DNA of 64,000 nt from Alphaproteobacteria bacterium UBA6376 (GTDB taxonomy: Bacteria > Pseudomonadota > Alphaproteobacteria > Rs-D84). The notes below the pieces were generated by a model. It had not been told where the DNA came from. It did no database searches and was given only the letters and a program-made list of their open reading frames with translations. The translations under genes and the position numbers were made by a program. Shown here piece after piece: positions 42,404 through 50,850 of this stretch. Location: the NCBI GenBank assembly GCA_002437665.1, contig DJQW01000001.1, positions 1-64,000 on the forward strand. The letters run 5' to 3'. Within the stretch, counting starts at the first letter, position 1, and each line of letters starts with the position of its first letter.

Positions 42404-43051
42404 TATAATCTGGGGCTGCATCGCGGTGACCAAACGCACCACCTGTTCTGCGCGGGCCTGCCCCGCCCCCAGACACCAATGCAACGCGCCATTAAATTTC
42501 TCAACCGGCCCATCCAACAGGCCATACACACGCCCAACAAAATCGGACTTTAATCCACGATCTTGGGGCAACACCAACAACAAAGACGCACCGATTTGAT
42601 TCAGGTTTTCAATCAATTCTGCCCAATCAGATGGGTTGACTTCACCGATATTTAATCCGATAACCAAATCCTTGTTAAAAAACAGGTCTGAACGAATCGG
42701 CGACATATTCTGTACAAATGACGCAACGTCGGCCAATCGCATAAACACCTGGGCCGCCGACGCCCCCTGTTTGAACGCAGAATTTATTCGGGCGGCAATA
42801 TCTGACACATCATCAAATGTGGCAACGCGCGACGCGGGCGACAAATAAAACCGCGCGAAAATTTGAACATTTGTATGTTCCAACCACGGCCATACAATCG
42901 GCACCGCCGCGGGCGCGACCGAAATATCACGCAATCCACGCGCCACAACCAAATCGGCCGCCGCCGCCAAATCAGGCGTATCGGTATCGGCCGCGCACCA
43001 AATGCCCGCCGCCGCACCAATATGTTCAAGAATATCGTCTGTATCAATCAT
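42377..43051 (-). CDS. Hypothetical protein, possible TIM-barrel fold
   Basis: The 224-aa product is unrecognised. It alternates strands and helices in a way that recalls aldolase-type barrels (ISVAPAAVPIVWPWL, VQIFARFYLSP, FKQGASAAQVFMRLADVA, ASLLLVLPQD). I cannot place catalytic residues. It overlaps trmB tail-to-tail by 27 bp, and its start faces the promoter of the next plus-strand module. Confidence 0.6.
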   Translation of the reverse strand: MIDTDDILEHIGAAAGIWCAADTDTPDLAAAADLVVARGLRDISVAPAAVPIVWPWLEHTNVQIFARFYLSPASRVATFDDVSDIAARINSAFKQGASAAQVFMRLADVASFVQNMSPIRSDLFFNKDLVIGLNIGEVNPSDWAELIENLNQIGASLLLVLPQDRGLKSDFVGRVYGLLDGPVEKFNGALHWCLGAGQARAEQVVRLVTAMQPQIISRLKFWVM

Positions 43052-43079
43052 TACGCTTTTTACTTTATCACAAATATGC

Positions 43080-43085
43080 TATAAT
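43080..43085 (+). promoter_or_regulatory. -10 box of the four-gene module
   Basis: TATAAT 9 nt upstream of the ATG at 43095, with a poor -35. It predicts a very short or absent 5' leader. Confidence 0.5.
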
Positions 43086-43094
43086 AAAAGCCAA

Positions 43095-44006
43095 ATGAAA
43101 CGCAGAATTGATAATATGTTGCTTGGGTTGCTATGGCTGCTGGCGATGACGCTGGGGGCTTGCTTTTGGTTTAATACAATGTTTGGATTTAACATATTGT
43201 CGTCCGCCCACTGGCAATATCTGGCGTATATTCAGGCGATACAAACACCCGTCAAACCACTGTTTTACATTTCGTTTGTCGTTATTGTTTTTATAATGGT
43301 TGTGGGACTGTATTTAATTATGCGACCACGCCTGCGTAAAATCCGCCTGCCTATTATGCGTATATCAAAAAATCACGACAGCAACGCACCACAACAAAAT
43401 ACAACACCACAGAATCAACCGGTTTTGTCCCCCGAAATCGCGCCATCGCCCGCGCCAACCGCACCGGTACGAAACGGCCCAACGGCCGATATGCGCCCCG
43501 CGCGCCTGAACACAATTTCATTCGCGACGCAGACATCACAAATGACCGCACCAAACGGCGTACAACCCGATACCCCCGTCGCAGTCGCGGCGACAAACAC
43601 CGATATTCAACAGGTGTTTATAGATGCCGGCTATACCGTTAAAAAGCCCGCACGCATCGGTGGTATAAAAACACCGCTGTTGGCAATCGGCACGAACGAG
43701 GCATTATGGCTGGGTGCAAACGGCGCACGGGTATCTGACATGCGTGCGGCTATTGATAAAATGACATCTATCTTTGCCGACACACTGGAAGATATTGTGA
43801 TAAATGTAACGGGATTCGTACTGGACGCGCGCGACGACGCAACATCTGAACACGCCGATATTTTGGTATTCCACTCTATCGACGAATTGCGCCAATATGT
43901 CGCTATGCGCCAAAATACCGCACCAACAAATATTGACGACACGGAAAACTTTAATGCATATTCTGAATACATCGACACCGTTATAGATTACATAGGCAAA
44001 ATTTAA
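43095..44006 (+). CDS. Membrane protein with C-terminal cytoplasmic domain (module gene 1)
   Basis: The 303-aa product has two membrane helices (about 8-28 and 53-75) and a Pro/Asn/Thr-rich linker. Its soluble domain (about 170-280) contains DIQQVFIDAGYTVKKPARIGGIKTPLLAIGTNEALWLGA and ends FNAYSEYIDTVIDYIGK. The domain's strand-helix pattern recalls nuclease-like NERD/restriction folds, but no catalytic set is evident. The start at 43095 is chosen over upstream Met because it begins the first helix. Its stop overlaps the next ATG by 1 bp (TAATG). Confidence 0.65.
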   Translation: MKRRIDNMLLGLLWLLAMTLGACFWFNTMFGFNILSSAHWQYLAYIQAIQTPVKPLFYISFVVIVFIMVVGLYLIMRPRLRKIRLPIMRISKNHDSNAPQQNTTPQNQPVLSPEIAPSPAPTAPVRNGPTADMRPARLNTISFATQTSQMTAPNGVQPDTPVAVAATNTDIQQVFIDAGYTVKKPARIGGIKTPLLAIGTNEALWLGANGARVSDMRAAIDKMTSIFADTLEDIVINVTGFVLDARDDATSEHADILVFHSIDELRQYVAMRQNTAPTNIDDTENFNAYSEYIDTVIDYIGKI

Positions 44007-44512
44007 TGCAGTGGTCACAAGATACAGCGCAACGGCGCGCACGCGAATTAAATCTGGACGACATTCCATTGGTATGTCACCGTCCGGTTGCGGCGCATGT
44101 TGATGCGGACTGGTTCGCGCGATACAAATCCGCGGTGCATGCATTTATGGAATCACTGACCGATTCGGTTGATACGCTGGCATTTATGAATTTAACCCAG
44201 AACGAATTTATGGGTCTGATTATGGGATCGCGCATGCCAGAAAACCTGTCTGTGCGATTTCGTATACCGATGATGTGGGGCGGCGCAATTTCGCCCGACA
44301 ATATGTTTTTATGTGCAACGTTTCCATTTGCACACAATATGGACAGATTTATTATCGAACAATCCGGCAATGAAATGATTTGGTTGCCAAATCCATCAAA
44401 GAAGGTTTTTGTTCCCGCACATATGGGTGGCGGCGGCGATGGTGGCAATGCAACCGAAGATAGGTTGACACAACTGGCCGCGGCAATGGCGCAATCCCGT
44501 GGTATGGAGTAA
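44006..44512 (+). CDS. Hypothetical protein (module gene 2)
   Basis: This 168-aa protein is of unknown function. It begins WSQDTAQRRARELNLDDIPLVCHRP and has a beta-rich middle (SVRFRIPMMWGGAISPDNMFLCATFPFA) and a Gly-rich C-terminal tail (HMGGGGDGGNATED). Start overlaps the previous stop by 1 bp and the next gene starts 3 bp after its stop, so the set is co-translated. Confidence 0.65.
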   Translation: MQWSQDTAQRRARELNLDDIPLVCHRPVAAHVDADWFARYKSAVHAFMESLTDSVDTLAFMNLTQNEFMGLIMGSRMPENLSVRFRIPMMWGGAISPDNMFLCATFPFAHNMDRFIIEQSGNEMIWLPNPSKKVFVPAHMGGGGDGGNATEDRLTQLAAAMAQSRGME

Positions 44513-44515
44513 GCG

Positions 44516-44956
44516 ATGGCACAAACCATTGATGAATTTTTATCAGCAATGAAATCACGTGGTGCAAACGTTAGCGCACCTGCCCCGCACAATGCATTGA
44601 TGCTGACCAACATGGCATTACAGAATATGCGCGCGGCAATGTTGCCAAAATTTATGATTGATTTATACACCGCATCTGGTGCGATAAATTTGGGCTCAGG
44701 TTATATTTTTGGCCCGACCGAGGTTTCACGTGGTGCGCGTTACCCAATCCCAGACATTGTGAACATCAATCGCGAATTGGCGGGCAATCCACGTCTGCGT
44801 GGTTTAACGGTATTCGGCCGCAATGATTTGTTTTGGTTCGCGTTTGACAGTTTTGGCGCATGCGTTATGTTGGACAATTTGAATTTATCGGTTCTGCGCA
44901 AATACGACGATGGCGTGCGCGCAATGCAGGACTGTTTAATCGCGGGGAAAATTTAA
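44516..44956 (+). CDS. SUKH (SMI1/KNR4/YrhA)-like protein (module gene 3)
   Basis: The 146-aa product resembles SUKH-fold proteins: LPKFMIDLYTASGAINLGSGYIFGPTEV matches the family's LPxxFxxLYxxxNG...I segment, and LTVFGRNDLFWFAFDS the later strand pair. SUKH proteins often act as immunity partners of toxins. The assignment is by pattern only. The next gene starts 3 bp after its stop. Confidence 0.55.
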   Translation: MAQTIDEFLSAMKSRGANVSAPAPHNALMLTNMALQNMRAAMLPKFMIDLYTASGAINLGSGYIFGPTEVSRGARYPIPDIVNINRELAGNPRLRGLTVFGRNDLFWFAFDSFGACVMLDNLNLSVLRKYDDGVRAMQDCLIAGKI

Positions 44957-44959
44957 GAC

Positions 44960-45157
44960 ATGAAAAAAATATCTGTATCTTTATCGGGTCATCACACCAG
45001 TATTTCACTGGAAGAAGAATTTGTCGACGCCCTGCATGAAATTGCCGCTGCGCGCGGCACAACCCCCAGCGGAATCATAAACCAGATTGACCGCGCGCGT
45101 GGCGCGCGAAATCTGTCATCTGCAATTCGCGTTTGGATTTTGAAAAACCATAAATAA
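44960..45157 (+). CDS. Ribbon-helix-helix protein (module gene 4)
   Basis: The 65-aa product matches the alphaproteobacterial RHH domain: GHHTSISLEEEFVDALHEIAAARGTTPSGIINQID, then NLSSAIRVWIL. Such proteins are small DNA-binding regulators. It closes the four-gene module and could regulate it. Confidence 0.85.
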   Translation: MKKISVSLSGHHTSISLEEEFVDALHEIAAARGTTPSGIINQIDRARGARNLSSAIRVWILKNHK

Positions 45158-45182
45158 AAATACCGGTCTTTACCGGTATTTT
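45157..45182. terminator. Bidirectional terminator between the module and ybeY-lnt
   Basis: AAAATACCGG (45157-45166) pairs with CCGGTATTTT (45173-45182) around a 6-nt loop. The stop codon of the minus-strand ybeY-lnt gene (45170-45172) lies in the hairpin loop and the plus-strand stop adjoins it. Confidence 0.8.
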
Positions 45183-47176
45183 CTGTTAAATAGTACAGAC
45201 ATCACACCTGCAAACGCCAATATGATTATCAACCATCCATTGCGGCCAATCGCACGATACGGCGCCATATGCGCCCCCCACACAAATCCATCAACTGTGC
45301 CAGCAACCCCAATGTCTAATGCTGAAATTATTTCACCATTCGCGCCCACAAACGCACTGATTCCTGAATAGTTTGCACGAATAACCGGCAAACCACTTTC
45401 GATTGCATAACGGCGCACCATATCCAAATGCTGATACGTCCCGGGGGTCGCACCAAACCAAGTATCATTTGTAATATTGATAATTGCATTCGGCGTTGTT
45501 CCGCGTGGTATCAGCGCATCTGAAAACACAATCTCATAACAGATTGCCGGCGCAAATGTAAAATCGCCATGCGCGGTATTTACCGTGATTGTGGTTGCGC
45601 CCGCCCCCGCTGTCAGGTTTGCCGGCGACGGCATAATGCCAAACGGACTGTATTCCCCAAATGGAACAAGGTGCGATTTATTATACACATTACGCACCAC
45701 GCCGGACGCCGACGCCACAACCATTGAATTATACACGCCCGACCCATCAACATACGTTGCACCAATAATAACAGGTCGTGATAACTGCGTTGCCATTTCC
45801 AATGTGTCATTTGGCACAATCGCAAATGGATATGTTGTTTCTGGGAAAACAATTAAATCTGGTGCACTGGCCGCATCCGACAGCGTCACCAAACCACGCA
45901 CATTTTCAACCGCACGGGCAATTCTGTCATTGCGCGATGAATATGAAATTTTGTCCGATTGTGACCGCGCGGGCTGAACAATACGAACCATTACCGCACC
46001 ACTTTCCGCCCCCGCATTTGACAGCGCAATATTACGCGCACCGTACGCACCGCCGCATACAGCCAGAACTACAAAAATAATCATCGGCCAAAATATTTTG
46101 CGATTACGCAGAAATTCAACCATCGCCGTAACTGCCCCCGTCACAACAAATGTCAGTCCCAATGCCCCCCACAGTGACATAGAATTTGCGACAACCGGCA
46201 TCGGCAATGTGATATTTGCAATCGGATTCCATGGGAAACCGGTGGCCACCCATTCACGCAGCCACAGCACCAGCGTCCAAAATCCTGCAAATACAAACGG
46301 ACGTGCGGCGGCCGCGACGCGCGTGCGGATTGCCAGCACAAACGGCCACACAAATACAACCGCGCCAAATAACGCCAACCCTAATAACGCCGGCAATGTC
46401 CAAATTGCAAATTGTGCCGCCAATTCAGGCACAACATATATTGAATGCAGTGTCCACCAAAACATGGCCACACTGTATGCCGCACCAAATGGCATTGCGC
46501 GCAACCACAGACGCCCCACCCCATCGCGGGGGCCCGCCGCACGCACCATCAAATAATACGCCGCACCAATGGAAATGGCGGTCAACCACCACATATTAAA
46601 TGGTGCAAAACCAAACGAGGCCGCCAGCCCCAGCACCGCCATTGCGACATATTGCATAACGCCATTTTTACGAATTTTGAATTTTTCCAAAAATGAAATC
46701 AGGCGACTGCCGACACAACATTTTTCACTGTCGCATACCGGTGCGGCGTCGTCCGCATATGGATTTTTATAGCCCAATTTTTTCATAATCTTGATTTCCA
46801 ATGATTCCATCACCGCGGCCTGCGCGTCCGTAATATGGTCATACCCCATCAGGTGCAATGTGCCATGCACCACCATATGCACGGTATGTTCCGCCACAGA
46901 TATTTTTGCATCTGCCGCCTGACGCGCAACGGTGTCCAATGATATATATATATCACCCAGCAACACCGGATCGCCCAGTTCAAATGACAAAACATTCGTC
47001 GGTTTATCAATGCCACGATACTGGCGATTCAAGGCATGAATTTCTTCATCATTGGTCAATGTAATTGAAACCTCTGAATCCTTGTATGCAGGGCCCGCCG
47101 CCATGCACACGATTTTTTCAAAATCGATTTTATATTTTTTCCAACGGTTATCGTTGTAATTTACCCAGACCTTCAT
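45170..47176 (-). CDS. YbeY-Lnt fusion: rRNA endonuclease and apolipoprotein N-acyltransferase
   Basis: One 668-aa frame joins two enzymes. Residues 1 to about 140 are YbeY, the 16S rRNA 3'-processing endonuclease, with its zinc motif HGTLHLMGYDH (His104, 108, 114). After a short Cys-containing linker (VCDSEKCC), residues about 170-668 are Lnt, with several membrane helices and a nitrilase domain. The catalytic triad fits Glu446 (FPETTYPF), Lys500 (NKSHLVPFGEY) and Cys546 (ICYEIVF). Lnt adds the third acyl chain to lipoproteins on the periplasmic side. ybeY and lnt are often operon neighbours, but fusion is uncommon. The start overlaps the upstream stop by 4 bp. Confidence 0.92.
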   Translation of the reverse strand: MKVWVNYNDNRWKKYKIDFEKIVCMAAGPAYKDSEVSITLTNDEEIHALNRQYRGIDKPTNVLSFELGDPVLLGDIYISLDTVARQAADAKISVAEHTVHMVVHGTLHLMGYDHITDAQAAVMESLEIKIMKKLGYKNPYADDAAPVCDSEKCCVGSRLISFLEKFKIRKNGVMQYVAMAVLGLAASFGFAPFNMWWLTAISIGAAYYLMVRAAGPRDGVGRLWLRAMPFGAAYSVAMFWWTLHSIYVVPELAAQFAIWTLPALLGLALFGAVVFVWPFVLAIRTRVAAAARPFVFAGFWTLVLWLREWVATGFPWNPIANITLPMPVVANSMSLWGALGLTFVVTGAVTAMVEFLRNRKIFWPMIIFVVLAVCGGAYGARNIALSNAGAESGAVMVRIVQPARSQSDKISYSSRNDRIARAVENVRGLVTLSDAASAPDLIVFPETTYPFAIVPNDTLEMATQLSRPVIIGATYVDGSGVYNSMVVASASGVVRNVYNKSHLVPFGEYSPFGIMPSPANLTAGAGATTITVNTAHGDFTFAPAICYEIVFSDALIPRGTTPNAIINITNDTWFGATPGTYQHLDMVRRYAIESGLPVIRANYSGISAFVGANGEIISALDIGVAGTVDGFVWGAHMAPYRAIGRNGWLIIILAFAGVMSVLFNRKYR

Positions 47177-49110
47177 GCCATATTACCTTTGTGTTCAATT
47201 CCGTAAACCAACAAATCGCCACGCGATTTATTTTGCAATTTTGCGCGCGCACCACCAAACGCCATACGCTTTCCACGCGACACTGCCTTGTTCATATTTT
47301 CACGTACACGCGTTATATCGCGCTGCACACGACGATTGCCATTTGCCAATGCCAGTTTATAGTTCGCCAATGCCTTTTGCAGATTCCCCTGTTGTTCATA
47401 TGCAAATCCGGCATTATAGTACGCCGCCGCATATTGCCCCTTGTCCCCGATACGATGAACAATTTCACGAACCTGTGCGATGGCATCATCATACATACCC
47501 AGTTTATTGTACGTCGCCGCCAAATCGTTATGCAACAACGCATTGTTCGGGTACAGCGATAACATATTTCTGTATTTTGCCGCCGCCGTGACAAAGTCCC
47601 CCGCCTTGTACGAAGAAATCGCATCTGCATACAATTCATCATATTCCAAAACATACGTCTTGACCGCGATATTGTCTGTATTGCCGATTTCTGTATCCAG
47701 CGTTGGCACATGTCGGGCAATTTCGCGATTACCCAACTCGCATTTTCCCCCACGACACAGTTCCACAATATCAGGCGGCAGATAATCACTAATCTTCTTC
47801 CACCGCGCCAGAGATAGCCCACTTTTAGTTACTGGATTTTCCAACCATTTATAAAATTTTGCATACGTATCATGGTTGACACGACGGTTTTCTGAATCAA
47901 CACCGATAAAGAATGCCTCTTTGTCTGCATCCATGCATTTATAAAATTCGTACATACCGTTTACCGGACAATCCAACAGCATATTTGGCGTAATCTCACC
48001 GGTGAACAGCCCCGCCTCTAACCAGCGTCGCCACTGCACACCGCGCCCACCGGCCAAGAATCCACCCAGTTTATCACCCAACACGTCCGTCGTGCCACCA
48101 TGCAACCATTGACGTCCAAACGACGTTTCATCTTTTTCCAGCACAGGATACTGGGCAAAGCGTTTCAAAATCAAACTGTCCGGTGTTGCATAACCAAATT
48201 CATCAAAATCCGCACGCAATGCCGCAAAACGTTCACGGGTATTTCTGGCCTTTGGGTTTTCAATCAATTTTGAATACGAATTATACACAATAGACCCCGT
48301 CCCCAGCGCACGTTCGGTTGTCGAAATATCAACATCTGGCACGGCCGTGTCATAACAGTACATAATAAAGTACGTTTCGCCTGCCTCCAAATGCCAACGC
48401 GCCAGTTCGTATGCCTCGTCATTTGTAATGGGCTTGGTCTTTGACGTCACGGGTGTTTTATCTTTCAACATCGTTGATCCGAAACCAATCGTCCAAACCC
48501 CACGCGAATCTTGGTACGGTATATGCATGCCATTGCTGTCAACGTGAATCCCCTCTTTGGCTATCAGGTCTGCGATCAAGAATGGTGTTATACTCTGCAT
48601 CTTGTCCAGATACGCGGCATACGTCCCACGACGCGCCTCGGCCGCTTCACGTTCGGCACGCTGTTCTTGGACTGTTTGCACAATGTCCGGCCCATATTTC
48701 ATTGTGGCTGCACCCGCCCCTGCCAAGATGGACAGCGCGAAATACCATTTCAAATGTGCAACAAAATTCGGATTCTTTTTTCTGAACTTGGACAATTTAT
48801 TTTCCGTACCGTCCTTGTTCAGTTTTACATCTTTGACCGCGCCCGTCTTTTCCATATGACGCAAAATCGCATTGTCCAATGCCGCCACACGCGCCAGCCA
48901 CAGCATAAATTGCGTACCGCCCGCCGCCAACCATGCCGACCACTTTGCCGTGCCCAATGCCGCGATACCGGCAACCGCGCCGGCATTTAATTTGTCGCCA
49001 TCGGCGCGTGCGCGTACATATTCCGCCGGACGCGTTGCGCCAATTTTTTTACGTAATTTTTTTGCGGCCTCTTCGGGACTGCGCACGATTTTTCTGAACT
49101 TTTCCGACAT
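47173..49110 (-). CDS. Membrane lysozyme (GH24-like) with C-terminal TPR
   Basis: The 645-aa protein has a basic N-terminus, hydrophobic segments (about 42-80 and 122-140), a linker, and a phage-lysozyme-like domain (about 175-430). In that domain DLIAKEG (Glu186) and IPYQDSRGVWTIGFGS (Asp201, Thr207) recall the Glu-Asp-Thr set of GH24 enzymes. The C-terminus (about 525-620) has tetratricopeptide repeats (YNAGFAYEQQGNLQKALANYKLAL). It may be a cell-wall remodelling or secretion-linked lysozyme. I start at 49110 (AGGAAAAATAAT precedes). It lies between mucR and ybeY-lnt. Confidence 0.8.
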   Translation of the reverse strand: MSEKFRKIVRSPEEAAKKLRKKIGATRPAEYVRARADGDKLNAGAVAGIAALGTAKWSAWLAAGGTQFMLWLARVAALDNAILRHMEKTGAVKDVKLNKDGTENKLSKFRKKNPNFVAHLKWYFALSILAGAGAATMKYGPDIVQTVQEQRAEREAAEARRGTYAAYLDKMQSITPFLIADLIAKEGIHVDSNGMHIPYQDSRGVWTIGFGSTMLKDKTPVTSKTKPITNDEAYELARWHLEAGETYFIMYCYDTAVPDVDISTTERALGTGSIVYNSYSKLIENPKARNTRERFAALRADFDEFGYATPDSLILKRFAQYPVLEKDETSFGRQWLHGGTTDVLGDKLGGFLAGGRGVQWRRWLEAGLFTGEITPNMLLDCPVNGMYEFYKCMDADKEAFFIGVDSENRRVNHDTYAKFYKWLENPVTKSGLSLARWKKISDYLPPDIVELCRGGKCELGNREIARHVPTLDTEIGNTDNIAVKTYVLEYDELYADAISSYKAGDFVTAAAKYRNMLSLYPNNALLHNDLAATYNKLGMYDDAIAQVREIVHRIGDKGQYAAAYYNAGFAYEQQGNLQKALANYKLALANGNRRVQRDITRVRENMNKAVSRGKRMAFGGARAKLQNKSRGDLLVYGIEHKGNMA

Positions 49111-49111
49111 A

Positions 49112-49486
49112 TTATTTTTCCTGCTTTGATTTTCCCAGACCTGTCTTCTTGGCAATCTTTGACCGGCGTGATGCATAGTTCGGCGCAACAAATGGATAGT
49201 CCGCTGGCAATCCCCACTTTGCGCGATACGCGTCCGGTGTCAGGTTAAATTTACGACGAATATACCGACGCAACATGACGTGCCATGTGCCATCTTCCAG
49301 ACACTGAATTTTGTCTGGGCGCACGGAATCCGCAATCTGGCGCGGGGATACCGATGCCCCACGCAGTGTTTCACGCGCCGATGCCACCGCCGCCGCCATG
49401 GTCAGTTCCGGATTTGCCGCCATTGCCGCCGCCGCCAGATTGGCAACCGCCAATGTAAATTCGGAATTTTTATCATCATTTACCAA
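49112..49486 (-). CDS. MucR/Ros-family regulator with degenerate zinc finger
   Basis: A MucR-like transcription factor of about 124 aa. N-terminal Ala-rich oligomerisation region, then VRPDKIQCLEDGTWHVMLRRYIRRKFNLTPDAYRAKWGLPADYPFVAPNYASRRS, very close to the MucR core. The C2H2-type ligands are largely lost: only the first Cys remains and the second is Asp. I start at the TTG at 49486, behind AGAGGG, because the ATG at 49528 lies on the promoter -10 (TATAAT at 49517-49522). Confidence 0.85.
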   Translation of the reverse strand: MVNDDKNSEFTLAVANLAAAAMAANPELTMAAAVASARETLRGASVSPRQIADSVRPDKIQCLEDGTWHVMLRRYIRRKFNLTPDAYRAKWGLPADYPFVAPNYASRRSKIAKKTGLGKSKQEK

Positions 49487-49516
49487 TTGATAAACCCTCT
49501 TTTTTCTAATACAATC

Positions 49517-49525
49517 ATTATACCA
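49517..49525 (-). promoter_or_regulatory. Extended -10 promoter of the MucR-like gene
   Basis: TGGTATAAT on the minus strand. The 12-bp TTGTGGTATAAT is shared with the promoter at 53948-53958. Confidence 0.6.
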
Positions 49526-49564
49526 CAAAATAAACAGTAAATAAAATCAAAGTAAAATATAATT

Positions 49565-50848
49565 ATGCCCGACGAAACCAGACCTCTTGCCGATTTAATG
49601 CGACCACGCACAATTGATGAAGTTATCGGTCAAACCCAACTGCTGGGGGAAAACGGACTGGTACGTCGTATGGTTGATAATCATAAATTATCAAACCTGA
49701 TTTTGTGGGGGCCGCCCGGATGTGGCAAGACGACGATTGCGCGCGCATTGGCAAATTCTGTGGACATGGATTTTGTACCAATGTCCGCGGTGTTTTCTGG
49801 CACCGCCGATATAAAAAAGGCGATGGAAACCGCAAAACTAAATCGCAATTTGGGCCGCAACACATTACTGTTTATCGACGAAATTCATCGGTTTAATAAA
49901 ACCCAGCAAGATACCCTGTTGCCTTATTTAGAAGATGGCACTGTCGTATTCATGGGCGCAACCACCGAAAACCCCAGTTTTAATTTGAACAACGCGTTAC
50001 TGTCGCGTTGCCACGTTGGGGTATTGGCGGGATTGTCACACGACGATTTGATGGAATTGATAAATCGCGCCGAAAAATTTACAGAAAAAAAATTACCATT
50101 AAACGAAGATGCCCGTAATCATTTGGCGGACATTTCTGATGGTGATGCGCGATTTTTACTGAATACAATCGAATACCTGATAAACGCAAATTTCAAAACA
50201 GAACTTGACCCCGATGCGTTGGATTCCGTGATACAAAAGCGCGCGCCCCTGTCCGATAAATCAGGCGACGAACATTACAACCTGATTTCGGCGGTACATA
50301 AATCATTGCGTGCATCAGACACCGATGCGGCATTGTATTGGACGGCACGTATGATGACATCAGGCCAAGATCCGATGTACCTGTTTCGCCGCTTGGCACG
50401 GTTCGCAATGGAAGATGTTGGTCTGGCCGATCCCAACGCAATGCAGATGGCATTGGCCGCGTGGCAACTGTACGAACGCATGGGCAGTCCAGAGGGTGAC
50501 TTGGCCCTGACCGAACTGGTAATTTATTTGGGCACTGCGCCAAAAAGTATTGGAAATTATCGCGCACAAAATGCGGCGTATGCCGCGGCCCGCGCCACAG
50601 GCAGCGTTCCGCCACCAAAAAATATTTTGAACGCCCCAACAAAAATGATGAAAAATATGGGATACGGCGCGGGGTACATTTATGACCCCGATACGGCGTC
50701 TGGATTTTCAGGACAAAATTGTTTCCCTGAATCCATGCCACGCCAGACATTCTATACCCCCGTGGAACGCGGATTTGAACGCGAAATTAAAAAGCGTCTG
50801 GATTATTGGAACGCATTGCGTGAAAAAATAAATTCATCAAAAAAATAA
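49565..50848 (+). CDS. rarA: Replication-associated recombination protein RarA
   Basis: RarA is an AAA+ ATPase acting at stalled replication forks. The 427-aa product opens RPLADLMRPRTIDEVIGQTQLL and has Walker A GPPGCGKTT, Walker B LLFIDEIHRFNKTQQD, sensor ATTENPSF and the C-terminal tetramerisation region. The start is at the ATG before the PLA segment that the family requires; no Shine-Dalgarno is visible. It is convergent with fabD with 2 bp between stops. Confidence 0.94.
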   Translation: MPDETRPLADLMRPRTIDEVIGQTQLLGENGLVRRMVDNHKLSNLILWGPPGCGKTTIARALANSVDMDFVPMSAVFSGTADIKKAMETAKLNRNLGRNTLLFIDEIHRFNKTQQDTLLPYLEDGTVVFMGATTENPSFNLNNALLSRCHVGVLAGLSHDDLMELINRAEKFTEKKLPLNEDARNHLADISDGDARFLLNTIEYLINANFKTELDPDALDSVIQKRAPLSDKSGDEHYNLISAVHKSLRASDTDAALYWTARMMTSGQDPMYLFRRLARFAMEDVGLADPNAMQMALAAWQLYERMGSPEGDLALTELVIYLGTAPKSIGNYRAQNAAYAAARATGSVPPPKNILNAPTKMMKNMGYGAGYIYDPDTASGFSGQNCFPESMPRQTFYTPVERGFEREIKKRLDYWNALREKINSSKK

Positions 50849-50850
50849 AA

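Noticed and set aside
49558..49563. TATAAT just before the rarA ATG as its promoter
   Set aside because: It is only 1 nt from the ATG, so transcription would begin inside the gene, and no -35 is present. The family needs the N-terminal PLA segment, so the start cannot move downstream.
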